From Ruminococcus sp. (GTDB lineage: Bacteria; Bacillota; Clostridia; Oscillospirales; Ruminococcaceae), in assembly GCA_015066845.1 (NCBI GenBank), contig SVNO01000017.1:1-35923 (forward strand): a stretch of 35,923 nucleotides of DNA, in the 5' to 3' direction. Shown here piece by piece: positions 16,556 to 23,578 of the stretch (its first letter is position 1; every line of letters begins with the position of its first letter). Under the pieces are notes generated by a model. That model was given only the letters and a program-made list of their open reading frames with translations, was not told the origin of the DNA and did not search any database. The position numbers and the translations under genes are program-made.

Positions 16556-17788
16556 TTATTCCAATACCGGATACTGTGCCAATACCTGCACACCCTTCTG
16601 TGCAAGTGCCTTGACTGCGGCTTCAACCTGTGCCGCATTCATTGCTGTGTTCACAATGCAAACAGTTTCATCGGCATCCGTGGAAATGGTCTGCTCGCCG
16701 ATTTCACCGAATACTTCCGTCAGCAGTGCAACGTCAGCTGCGGTTGTGCGGAAGTAACGCTTTGCTGCAAATGCAGAGAAATCCTCAATGAAATCGGTGT
16801 TTTCCGCACTCTCCCATGTCTGCGCTGTGATTGTGCCGTCGAGCTGGAACTGCTCGATCATGTCGCCCAGTACTGCGCTTGCAGTCGGGAATTTGCCTGC
16901 GCCGCGACCGTAGAACATCGAACGATCTGCGCCGTCCGTGTCCGTCATGACTGCATTGAATACATCGTTGACCTGTGAAAGCAGGTTGGTGTTCTTCACT
17001 GCCATCGGCATAACGCTCGGCAGGATTTTGCCGTTATCCAGCGATTTTACCTGCGCGATCAGCTTGATGGCATAGCCGAGCTGCTCGCACAGTGCCGTAT
17101 CTGCCAGCTCTACTTCGCGGATGCCCTTGGTGTAAACGGACTCCGGATAGACGTGCTTGCCGAATGCAAGAGAGGAGAGAATGCAGATTTTGCGGCAAGC
17201 GTCGTGACCATCCACATCCGCTGTCGGGTCCTTTTCTGCATAGCCCAGATCCTGCGCAAGCTTCAGCGCTGTGGCAAAATCCATATTGTCACAAATCATC
17301 TTGTTCAGGATGAAATTGGTTGTACCGTTGAGAATGCCGGCAACTGCGGAAAATTCGTTGGCTGCCAGACACTTGTGCATCGGACGGATAATCGGAATCG
17401 CGCCGCCTACACTTGCTTCAAAGAAGAAGTTGACATTGTGTGCCTTTGCGGTTTGCAGCAGAATATCGCCTTTTTTTGCAACAAGCTCCTTGTTGGAGGT
17501 GGAAACGCTCTTGCCTGCCTCCAGACATGCCTTGACAAAGGTGAATGCCGGCTCAACGCCGCCCATGCACTCTGCTACAACAGTGACATCCTTGTCCGCA
17601 AGGATTACATCAATATTCTTGACCACCTTATCCCCGTAGGGCTTATCCGGAAAATCACGAAGATCGAGGATGTAGCCAAGTCCGAGGGACTTGCCGCATC
17701 TCTTTTCGATGAGTGTCCGATTCTTTTCAAACAGCTCCACAACGCCGGAGCCTACTACGCCGCAGCCGAGTACTGCAAATTTTTCCAT
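16556..17788 (-). CDS. hom: Homoserine dehydrogenase
   Basis: 410 residues. It reduces aspartate semialdehyde to homoserine, the branch point to threonine and methionine. Seen: the nucleotide loop GCGVVGSGV at residues 8-16, the KELVAKKG and GGAIPIIRP active-site segments, and GTTNFILNKM followed by the catalytic AEKDPTADVDGHDACRK region. The C-terminal part (about 345-410) is ACT-like and may bind an amino-acid effector. The ATG at 17788 has AGGAGG 8 bases upstream; a longer reading begins inside the previous gene's end. It lies 44 bases after the ACT-domain gene and is presumably co-transcribed with it. Confidence 0.96.
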   Translation of the reverse strand: MEKFAVLGCGVVGSGVVELFEKNRTLIEKRCGKSLGLGYILDLRDFPDKPYGDKVVKNIDVILADKDVTVVAECMGGVEPAFTFVKACLEAGKSVSTSNKELVAKKGDILLQTAKAHNVNFFFEASVGGAIPIIRPMHKCLAANEFSAVAGILNGTTNFILNKMICDNMDFATALKLAQDLGYAEKDPTADVDGHDACRKICILSSLAFGKHVYPESVYTKGIREVELADTALCEQLGYAIKLIAQVKSLDNGKILPSVMPMAVKNTNLLSQVNDVFNAVMTDTDGADRSMFYGRGAGKFPTASAVLGDMIEQFQLDGTITAQTWESAENTDFIEDFSAFAAKRYFRTTAADVALLTEVFGEIGEQTISTDADETVCIVNTAMNAAQVEAAVKALAQKGVQVLAQYPVLE

Positions 17789-17832
17789 GGTTCTAACCTC
17801 CTGATTTTGCTGTATGCTACACGTTTGTATCA

Positions 17833-18276
17833 TTATTCTCCGGAGAGAATTCTGACATCCACCACGCCCTGCACCTTGCGCAGAACCGCGTCAAGCTGGC
17901 TGGGGGACTGCACATCGCCGTTGAGCCGCACCGAGAACGTCACAGAAGCGACGCCATCAATGGGGATATTCTGATTGACTGTCAGAATATTGGCATCCAC
18001 ATCATAGAGCGCGGCGAGCACACTGGACAGGACACCTGCTTCATCGCGCAGGACTGCCTGTAGATTGATGATGCGCTGTGTGATTTTATCCTCATAGGAA
18101 TACACACAATTCTTGTATTTATAGTATGCGCTGCGGGAAATTCCCACGCGCTTACAAGCCGCAGCGGAGCTTTTTTCCTCCCTGCCGGCAAGCAGCTTCT
18201 TGACCTCAAGTACCTTGCTGATGACCTCCGGCAGAACGGATGCATCAACCACGATCAATTGTGTGCGTTGTTCCAT
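17833..18276 (-). CDS. pheB: ACT-domain protein, PheB/UPF0735 type
   Basis: 147 residues. An N-terminal small helix-turn-helix (CKRVGISRSAYYKYKN, about 43-58) is followed by an ACT domain (about 70-145; LRDEAGVLSSVLAALYDVDANILTVNQNIP). This arrangement is that of PheB/UPF0735 proteins, which lie next to amino-acid genes in Firmicutes; the molecular role is not settled. The ATG at 18276 has AGGAGG just upstream. The location in front of hom suggests feedback or regulatory control of aspartate-family synthesis. The name pheB follows family usage; there is no link to phenylalanine genes here. Confidence 0.85.
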   Translation of the reverse strand: MEQRTQLIVVDASVLPEVISKVLEVKKLLAGREEKSSAAACKRVGISRSAYYKYKNCVYSYEDKITQRIINLQAVLRDEAGVLSSVLAALYDVDANILTVNQNIPIDGVASVTFSVRLNGDVQSPSQLDAVLRKVQGVVDVRILSGE

Positions 18277-18304
18277 GCGATTCCTCCTGATTGACGGCAG
18301 CACT

Positions 18305-18377
18305 GCACAAAGACCGCCTGCGGCGCAGTACGTCATCTTTGCTGCATTCTTTCAATCTGACGTACTGTTCTTTGTGC
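18305..18377 (-). promoter_or_regulatory. Nested inverted repeats in the pheB-hom leader
   Basis: Outer arms GCACAAAGA (18305-18313) and TCTTTGTGC (18369-18377); inner arms CAGTACGTCA (18326-18335) and TGACGTACTG (18358-18367), all perfect. On the minus strand this folds in the 5' leader of pheB. No T-box core or T-run is visible. It may be a regulatory structure or an element relic. Confidence 0.6.
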
Positions 18378-18407
18378 GCTGTTGCCTTACAAAACGTCCG
18401 TGTAGAA

Positions 18408-18460
18408 AATACAATTGTATTCGCTCTTTATACTATACCATGTTTTCACACTTTTGTCAA
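18408..18460 (-). promoter_or_regulatory. Promoter of pheB-hom with palindrome at the start site
   Basis: Minus-strand TTGACA (18460-18455), 17-base spacer, TATAGT (18437-18432). A perfect 14-base palindrome AATACAATTGTATT (18408-18421) lies just after the likely start and is a candidate repressor site. Confidence 0.82.
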
Positions 18461-18537
18461 GTCTAATTTCTTCTACGAAAAGTCGTGAAAGAGTGTGTAT
18501 ATTGCACAGTACCGTGCTGAGTGACGGAGCATAACAA

Positions 18538-18565
18538 GAAAGTTGCACCAAAACATGCAACTTTC
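18538..18565 (+). other. Hairpin, first copy of a 28-base direct repeat
   Basis: GAAAGTTGCA, loop CCAAAACA, TGCAACTTTC. The family A repeat starts directly at its foot. The second copy, differing by one loop base, follows the repeat at 18727-18754. Confidence 0.8.
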
Positions 18566-18726
18566 AGCTTGTCGAAAAAGTCTTTTTCTGGGGTTAGCAC
18601 CCCTGTAACTGCCCCCACCCCAACCCCTCCCCCAACGGGGGAGGGGCTATTTTTCGGGGACTTCGTCCCCGAACCCCTTGTGCGGAGCTATCGCTCCGCG
18701 TTTATATTTAGTTTTTTTGACAGACT
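18566..18726 (+). repeat. Family A dispersed repeat, short form
   Basis: From (C)AGCTTGTCGAAAAA to TTTTTTTGACAGACT(G), about 161 bases. Three stems are visible: CCCCTCCCCC/GGGGGAGGGG, TTCGGGGAC/GTCCCCGAA and GCGGAGC/GCTCCGC followed by T-rich DNA. The segment found in the long form at about 30-100 is missing. It is flanked by 28-base direct repeats, themselves hairpins. Confidence 0.85.
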
Positions 18727-18764
18727 GAAAGTTGCACCAAAACGTGCAACTTTCTCTGTTTTTT
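18727..18764 (+). terminator. Terminator hairpin, second copy, upstream of the holin
   Basis: GAAAGTTGCA, loop CCAAAACG, TGCAACTTTC, then TCTGTTTTTT. No plus-strand gene ends before it within 500 bases, so it would block read-through into the lysis genes or end a short RNA. Confidence 0.75.
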
Positions 18765-18783
18765 CCCCCTCTTATAAAGGGGG
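18765..18783 (+). promoter_or_regulatory. Hairpin occluding the holin ribosome site
   Basis: CCCCCT (18765-18770), loop CTTATAA, AGGGGG (18778-18783). The 3' arm is the ribosome-binding sequence of the holin ATG at 18791, so the site would be paired in the folded RNA. Confidence 0.6.
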
Positions 18784-18790
18784 TGAAAGA

Positions 18791-19210
18791 ATGGACTACA
18801 GAATCACTGCCTGCATTGCACTGTGCGGCGGCGTTTCTTCATGGCTGTTCGGCGGTTGGGATGCCGCATTGCAGGCACTGCTCGTCTTTATGACAGCGGA
18901 TTACCTGACCGGACTTATGACGGCTGGAATCTTTGGAAAATCGCGGAAAACGACAAACGGTGGGCTTTGCTCCGAGGTCGGGTTTCAGGGATTGGCGCGT
19001 AAATGCATGATGCTCCTGTTTGTGCTCCTTTCCCATCGGCTCGATACCATTCTGGGGACTGCCTGCATCCGTGACGGCGTATGTGTCGCATTTCTGGCAA
19101 ATGAATTGATCTCCATTATCGAAAATGCCGGTATTATGGGCGTTCCTGTGCCGGATGTGGTGAAAAATGCAATCGACCTGCTCAAACAGAAAGGGGAACA
19201 GGATGACTGA
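18791..19210 (+). CDS. Phage-type holin (toxin secretion/phage lysis family)
   Basis: 139 residues with three to four hydrophobic segments: near 8-20 and 25-47 (ALQALLVFMTADYLTGLMTAGI), around 68-82 and 95-115, and a charged C-terminus. The MTADYLTG and LANELISIIENAG motifs are those of the phage holin family 4 / toxin-secretion holins. Known: such holins open the membrane for an endolysin or release toxins, as with TcdE. The ATG at 18791 follows AAAGGGGG, which can be hidden in a hairpin. The stop overlaps the endolysin start by 8 bases. No other phage genes are present, so this is a stray lysis pair or a domesticated release module. Confidence 0.88.
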   Translation: MDYRITACIALCGGVSSWLFGGWDAALQALLVFMTADYLTGLMTAGIFGKSRKTTNGGLCSEVGFQGLARKCMMLLFVLLSHRLDTILGTACIRDGVCVAFLANELISIIENAGIMGVPVPDVVKNAIDLLKQKGEQDD

Positions 19211-19841
19211 ACAACAGAAGAATTTTATTGAAACTGTGGGGAAACTCGCACGTTCCTGCCGATATGCCGACAAAATCCTGCCGAGTGTGACCATCGCACA
19301 GGCAATTCTGGAATCAGGTTGGGGAAATTCCTCCCTGACTGTCAAGGCAAACGCACTGTTCGGTATTAAGGCTGGTAAAAACTGGAAAGGAAAAGTGTAT
19401 TCCTGCAAAACGCAGGAATGCTATGACGGGGTGAATTTCACAACGGAAACGGCTTGTTTTCGCGCTTATGCAAGCTGGGCGGAGAGTATCGCAGACCATG
19501 GCGCATTCCTTTGCAGATACACGCGCTACCGCCATGTGCTCGGACAGCGTGACTACCGCCTTGCCTGCGCCGCGCTGAAATCTGCCGGCTATGCGACAGA
19601 TCCTGCCTATGATGCAAAACTCATCACGCTTATCGAAAACTACGATTTGACGCGGTTTGACAGCTTCAGCGGCAATGCGGCAGCACCGGCAAAAGCATAC
19701 ACCATCCGGCGCGGCGACACGCTCACGAAGATCGCGGCGGCGCATTCCACAACAGTCGCGGCGATCGTGGAAAACAACCGCACACGCTACCCGTCCATGA
19801 CGAGGGATTATATTCAGGCTGGATGGACGATCCGCGTATAA
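19203..19841 (+). CDS. Endolysin: glucosaminidase (GH73-like) with LysM
   Basis: 212 residues, no signal peptide. An N-terminal glucosaminidase domain (about 5-150) contains AILESGWGNSS with the probable catalytic Glu37, plus ANALFGIK and FRAYASWAESIADH. A C-terminal LysM (about 163-211; YTIRRGDTLTKIAAAH) binds peptidoglycan. It would cut the glycan strand between N-acetylglucosamine and N-acetylmuramic acid. Without a signal peptide it needs the holin encoded just upstream, with which it overlaps by 8 bases; AAGGGG lies before its ATG. This is the usual order of a phage lysis cassette. Confidence 0.92.
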   Translation: MTEQQKNFIETVGKLARSCRYADKILPSVTIAQAILESGWGNSSLTVKANALFGIKAGKNWKGKVYSCKTQECYDGVNFTTETACFRAYASWAESIADHGAFLCRYTRYRHVLGQRDYRLACAALKSAGYATDPAYDAKLITLIENYDLTRFDSFSGNAAAPAKAYTIRRGDTLTKIAAAHSTTVAAIVENNRTRYPSMTRDYIQAGWTIRV

Positions 19842-19843
19842 AG

Positions 19844-19928
19844 GGCAATACTGCTATAAAAAAGGACTGCTGTGCACTGTTGCAGCAGTCCTTTTTTGCA
19901 GCACTGCGCTGAGCTGCGCAGTATTGCC
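19844..19928. repeat. Inverted-repeat element with internal bidirectional terminator
   Basis: Perfect 11-base ends GGCAATACTGC (19844-19854) and GCAGTATTGCC (19918-19928). Inside is a perfect 14-pair stem (A6GGACTGCT at 19858-19871 with AGCAGTCCT6 at 19884-19897) with T-runs in both directions. It fills the whole gap between the endolysin stop and the stop of the convergent membrane-protein gene. The end sequence recurs at 7775-7820. Confidence 0.75.
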
Positions 19929-20267
19929 TTAGAGTGACGCGTTTTCCTGCGGTTCTTCTGCATTGTGGTAGTTCCGCGTGAGCAGCTGCAGCCGTCTGTG
20001 CTCCTCGAACAATGTCTGTGCAACGGCAGTCAGCAGGATGAGCGTGGGAATGCCGATGATGAGCAGGGCAATCACGCAGGCGGTGCAGGATGAGAAGAAA
20101 TCCGCTGTCCAGAGCAGCAGGGCGGCAAGGAATAACGGCACAAGCAGAATCACCGTGAACACCAGCATGGCTGCGTAGGTGTGTCGGATGAGTCTGCGTT
20201 CTGCATGGTATTCCTCACAGGTCGGATGTACGGGAACAGGTCTGCGGTTTTCCTTGTTTCTTTCCAT
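19929..20267 (-). CDS. Small two-helix membrane protein, unknown function
   Basis: 112 residues. A polar, charged N-terminus (about 30 residues) is followed by two strongly hydrophobic segments (about 33-55, MLVFTVILLVPLFLAALLLW, and about 62-83) and a charged C-terminal tail. Both ends are probably cytosolic. I do not recognise the family. The ATG at 20267 has GGAGG 7 bases upstream; an ATG 6 bases earlier would be too close. It is separated from the HAD gene by 150 bases on the same strand. Its stop codon directly abuts the inverted-repeat element. Confidence 0.65.
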   Translation of the reverse strand: MERNKENRRPVPVHPTCEEYHAERRLIRHTYAAMLVFTVILLVPLFLAALLLWTADFFSSCTACVIALLIIGIPTLILLTAVAQTLFEEHRRLQLLTRNYHNAEEPQENASL

Positions 20268-20371
20268 TTCCATTCCTCCTTGCAGGTAGTACGCTTCGGG
20301 CAGGGGAGTTCCTGCCGTTCCTCTTACAATACTATTCTACCATAGTAGTTGTTCAGAAATTGTACTTCTGG

Positions 20372-20412
20372 GAAAAATGTGAAAAGGACTATCCCATAAC
20401 AGGAAAGTCCTT
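20372..20412 (-). terminator. Probable terminator of the NAD-salvage operon
   Basis: On the minus strand AAGGACT (20412-20406) pairs with AGTCCTT (20390-20384), followed by TTC and then ACATTTTT. It lies 14 bases after the HAD gene stop. Confidence 0.6.
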
Positions 20413-20425
20413 ATCTTCGATATTC

Positions 20426-21070
20426 TTACAGCATCGCCAGCAATTCCTCCGGCGATGATACGATGCACGTCGCACCGGCTGCCTGCAATTGCGCACGGTT
20501 GCGGAATCCCCAGTCTACGCAGACGCAGGAAAGCCCTGCATTTTCTGCCGTTTTCACGTCCACGTCAGAATCCCCGATGTAAACCGCCTCGGATTGCGCT
20601 ATGCCAAGCCGTTCCAGAATCTCATGCACCGCCTCCGGTGATGGCTTGCGCGGTACGCCGGCACGTTCCCCAAATGCGATGTCAAACAGTCCGTCAAAAT
20701 ACCGCTGCATCAGGGGCTGCACGGCAAAATCTGCCTTGTTGGAAAGCACTGCCGTGCGCATTCCGGCATTGCGCAGCGTTTGCAGCAATTCCGGAATACC
20801 GACATAGGCATGGGTCTTTTCAGCGCAGTGCGCGATGTAATATGCCGCGAAAATGCCGTGAACACGGTCAATTTCCATTTCCTCCGTACCCTCCGGCAGT
20901 GCGCGGCGAATCAGATTCCGGATGCCGTTTCCCACAAAACTGCGCACCTGGTCAATGGTGCGCGGCGGATAACCGCACTGCGTCAGGGCATAATTTGTCG
21001 CGTCCGTCAGATCCTCCAGTGTGTCCAGAATTGTCCCGTCCAAGTCGAAAATTGCAAGCTGATAGTGCAT
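20426..21070 (-). CDS. HAD-family phosphatase (phosphoglycolate phosphatase-like)
   Basis: 214 residues. HAD motif I FDLDGTILDT at residues 8-17 (nucleophile Asp9), a helical cap domain, motif II VLSNK near 110, motif III Lys in PRKPSPEAV, and motif IV YIGDSDVDV. This is the Gph-like subgroup of small-molecule phosphatases. Substrate is not readable. It is last in the nadR operon, 12 bases after pnuC, so a nucleotide such as NMN is an attractive guess. A repair role as a general phosphoglycolate phosphatase is equally possible. Confidence 0.85.
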   Translation of the reverse strand: MHYQLAIFDLDGTILDTLEDLTDATNYALTQCGYPPRTIDQVRSFVGNGIRNLIRRALPEGTEEMEIDRVHGIFAAYYIAHCAEKTHAYVGIPELLQTLRNAGMRTAVLSNKADFAVQPLMQRYFDGLFDIAFGERAGVPRKPSPEAVHEILERLGIAQSEAVYIGDSDVDVKTAENAGLSCVCVDWGFRNRAQLQAAGATCIVSSPEELLAML

Positions 21071-21082
21071 TGCACATACCTC

Positions 21083-21784
21083 CTATTCCTGTACCGTACG
21101 CTCCTTTGCAGCCGCGCGGCGCGTCCAGGTGACATAGCCGTACACCGCATTGAGCAGATAAAATGCCCACATTGCAGTCATAATGCCATCGCCCGTGCCC
21201 ATCCACATGACCACCGTCACCGCATCCACGATGATCCACAGCAGCCATTGCTCCCGATACCGCAGTACCATCAGGGCATTTGCAATCACGGAAAATGTTG
21301 TACTGGTGCTGTCAAGCCATGCCGCATTGCCGCCGAGTGCCGCCAGAAGCATCCGATAGCCCCAGATGGCAGCCGCAGACAGGAGCAGCAGAAAAACTGT
21401 GCTGCGCAGGGAGAGCCGCCGGCATTCCACAGCGTCCGCCTCGCCGTCCGCTGCGTGTTTTTTCCACAGATACAGCCCGATGAACTGCGTCGGCAGATAG
21501 TACAGCGCATTGAGCATGACTTCACCGTAGAATTTCATCATCCACGAAACGATGATGTATCCGATAATATTCACAAAGCCCCAGTAATACTGCGACCGTC
21601 TGCCGGCTGCGCACAAAACCACGCAGAAAATGCCGGCAATCGCTGCAATGGAACTGATGATAGTATACCATATCGTACTTTCTTTGTCAATCACCGCAAA
21701 ATAAATGGTAAATCCAATTACGCCCAATACCTCAAACCATTGGAATGGGGTCATGTAGGCAGCTATTTTTTTGAGTGTGTTCAT
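21083..21784 (-). CDS. pnuC: Nicotinamide riboside transporter
   Basis: 233 residues, about seven membrane helices. Seen: the PnuC signatures YYWGFVNIIGYIIVSW and MLNALYYLPTQFIGLYLWKK, with the conserved Trp/Asn pattern of the substrate pore. PnuC facilitates uptake of nicotinamide riboside, trapped inside by phosphorylation. It lies 13 bases after an unknown gene and shares an operon with nadR, which encodes exactly that kinase. GGAGGAT lies 7 bases before the ATG. Confidence 0.94.
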   Translation of the reverse strand: MNTLKKIAAYMTPFQWFEVLGVIGFTIYFAVIDKESTIWYTIISSIAAIAGIFCVVLCAAGRRSQYYWGFVNIIGYIIVSWMMKFYGEVMLNALYYLPTQFIGLYLWKKHAADGEADAVECRRLSLRSTVFLLLLSAAAIWGYRMLLAALGGNAAWLDSTSTTFSVIANALMVLRYREQWLLWIIVDAVTVVMWMGTGDGIMTAMWAFYLLNAVYGYVTWTRRAAAKERTVQE

Positions 21785-21797
21785 AGTGCATCCTCCG

Positions 21798-22343
21798 TTA
21801 TTCAGCCTTGTTTTCAGCCTTCTTCAGTTCAGGAAACAGCCAGTGACGCTCCTTCAGGTAGTAGCTCCGTACAAAAGTATCCTCGAATACATAGCGTTCC
21901 ATCAGTGCATCGCCCACCGCCGCAATTCTGTGACGCGCCGCGGCTTTGTCCTGCTTATTGTGATAATACGGCAGTCTTTTCATCAGTTTGACCAGCACTT
22001 CCATCAGCTTCTCGGCATATTCCTCCTCCAGCTGTTCCATTGCAAGTTCAAGCTTCTCGATTGTGGGGAGCAGAGGGCAATGGTCTTTCAGAAAATCCAG
22101 AGCATTGCCCAGTGCACGGATTCCATCTTTATCGCCGGCTGTGACCTTGCTCAGCCACTTCTGATATTCTTCGAGAGTCCATTGCTTTTCCAGTTCAGGA
22201 TTTTTGAATTTATGATAGCTGTTTACCAGCCCGTTCGGTACACTTCCCCGATTATTGCGAATATAGTAATTCCAGTCATACAGGTAAAAATGTCTTGCTT
22301 CCTCCAGTGTTTCGATTTCCATCATATCTCCGGTACGTTTCAT
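21798..22343 (-). CDS. Uncharacterised protein in the NAD-salvage operon
   Basis: 181 residues, soluble and rich in charged helices. I do not recognise it. Visible: an N-terminal YLYDWNYYIRNNRGSVPNGLVNSYHKFKNPELEKQW segment rich in aromatic residues, a long helical middle with heptad-like charges (LELAMEQLEEEYAEKLMEVLVKL), and a C-terminal YYLKERHWLFPEL. No nucleotide-binding loop or metal cluster is apparent. AGGAGG lies before the ATG, 15 bases after nadR and 13 before pnuC, so it is certainly co-transcribed. A role in pyridine-nucleotide uptake or processing is inferred from position only. Confidence 0.75.
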   Translation of the reverse strand: MKRTGDMMEIETLEEARHFYLYDWNYYIRNNRGSVPNGLVNSYHKFKNPELEKQWTLEEYQKWLSKVTAGDKDGIRALGNALDFLKDHCPLLPTIEKLELAMEQLEEEYAEKLMEVLVKLMKRLPYYHNKQDKAAARHRIAAVGDALMERYVFEDTFVRSYYLKERHWLFPELKKAENKAE

Positions 22344-22358
22344 AAGGCTTTCCTCCTG

Positions 22359-23369
22359 TCAGATGTTCAGCATTTCTCTCGTCAGTGCCGCCGCCTTGCG
22401 GAAGCGTTCGTCATAATCCCCGCGCACCTCCACGAATGCAAAGCCGTGCTTCCGATAGAGATTTTTGATTGTCGTGCTGTAATAATCCCGATTTTCTGCA
22501 ATAATTTCACTTCTGCCGCCGTCCTGTACGAATTTTACATCCGGCTCTAAGAACAATATCAGATCATAATCATTCAGCGATGCAATGGCATTAGCAAGCG
22601 CAATGTTTCTCTCCTTGTCCTTTCCCTCCAGAAATTCCAGAAAAAACCGTGTGATCAGGCAGTCCGTATCCTCAAACAGCACCATGCGGCTATGCTGGAT
22701 CGCCTCGCGTTCGCGCAGCTTGTGCGTCAGCAGAATATCCGTGAAATCCTCCGGCAGCATCATCAAATCCGTTCCCGAACGCTCGGACAGCTCGCGTCCG
22801 ACCTCCTCCAGATAATTGGTATTGAAATAGTGCGCCAGATTGACCGTCAGTGTGGATTTTCCCGTGCTCTCTGCACCGATGAGCAGTACCTTTTTGACAT
22901 AATGCGGCTTTACCACATCGGGGAGCAGATCCCAGTGGCGATAGGGGTTTTCCCGAATCTGTGTGGAAGAAATGCCGTTGCGCGGATAGATGACAAGCTG
23001 CGCCTCCGGATAACATTTCTCCCAGAAGCTGTCCTTGCCATAATCACTGCCGCAGAATACCACGTCAAATGGCGCACCGGCAAATTCCCTCACCTTCTGC
23101 GCGTCTGCAAACCAGCATTCCTCACAGTCATAGTCCGCCTTGGTTTCTGCATCGTCCTCCAGTACCATAATTTCCACATTGCCAATGTGCTTTGTCAGCT
23201 GGTAAATCCAGCGGTAACGCTTACGCACGTCAATTTCATTACGGTTCGTACCGTGGCTGATGACCACGATCAGCCGTTCACACTGGTTGGCACTGCGGAT
23301 GATGCATTCAACGTGCCCCTGATGCAGCGGATTGAAGCTGCCTCCATAAAGTCCAAGTCCGTATTTCAT
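22359..23369 (-). CDS. nadR: NadR-like NMN adenylyltransferase and nicotinamide riboside kinase
   Basis: 336 residues, two domains. Residues 1-150: nucleotidyltransferase with GGSFNPLHQGH at 9-19 and ISSTQIR at 133-139, the NMN adenylyltransferase motifs. Residues 158-336: P-loop kinase with GAESTGKST at 165-173, the ribosylnicotinamide kinase. Together they turn nicotinamide riboside into NAD. The N-terminal helix-turn-helix repressor of enterobacterial NadR is absent, so regulation must come from another protein. It is the first gene of the operon nadR, unknown, pnuC, HAD. AAGGAG lies before the ATG. Confidence 0.95.
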   Translation of the reverse strand: MKYGLGLYGGSFNPLHQGHVECIIRSANQCERLIVVISHGTNRNEIDVRKRYRWIYQLTKHIGNVEIMVLEDDAETKADYDCEECWFADAQKVREFAGAPFDVVFCGSDYGKDSFWEKCYPEAQLVIYPRNGISSTQIRENPYRHWDLLPDVVKPHYVKKVLLIGAESTGKSTLTVNLAHYFNTNYLEEVGRELSERSGTDLMMLPEDFTDILLTHKLREREAIQHSRMVLFEDTDCLITRFFLEFLEGKDKERNIALANAIASLNDYDLILFLEPDVKFVQDGGRSEIIAENRDYYSTTIKNLYRKHGFAFVEVRGDYDERFRKAAALTREMLNI

Positions 23370-23384
23370 TTTCGTACTCCTTTC

Positions 23385-23444
23385 ATAGTATGTGAAAACT
23401 ACTATCCATGTTTCTATTATAGTATATTTTCGATACTAAGTCAA
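23385..23444 (-). promoter_or_regulatory. nadR promoter with two operator palindromes
   Basis: Minus-strand TTGACT (23444-23439), 17-base spacer, TATAAT (23421-23416). Operator 2, TAGTAT-N7-ATACTA (23420-23438), fills the spacer exactly. Operator 1, ATAGTA-N9-TACTAT (23385-23405), lies just downstream of the start. Shared half-site TAGTAT suggests one repressor, possibly of NrtR or NiaR type; no such gene is in this window. Confidence 0.8.
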
Positions 23445-23515
23445 GGGGATTCTGCATATTTTGGAAATTTTAGTGAAATTCAATGAAAATTCCCATGAAA
23501 TTTGTGCAAAAACAC

Positions 23516-23544
23516 TTGAAAATGGGGGAGGGATATGGTATAAT
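23516..23544 (+). promoter_or_regulatory. Promoter of the alarmone synthetase gene
   Basis: TTGAAA (23516-23521), 17-base spacer, TATAAT (23539-23544) with TGG in front (extended -10). It places the start of translation at the ATG at 23579 and not at earlier in-frame ATGs. Confidence 0.85.
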
Positions 23545-23578
23545 GGAGAAAATACCCAATCAGAAAGCAGGTGCAGAC

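Noticed and set aside
18277-18431. T-box leader before pheB-hom
   Set aside because: No T-box consensus (GGTGGNACCGCG type) and no terminator T-run was found in the leader.
18791-19841. Complete prophage
   Set aside because: Only holin and endolysin are present; no capsid, tail, integrase or replication genes flank them.
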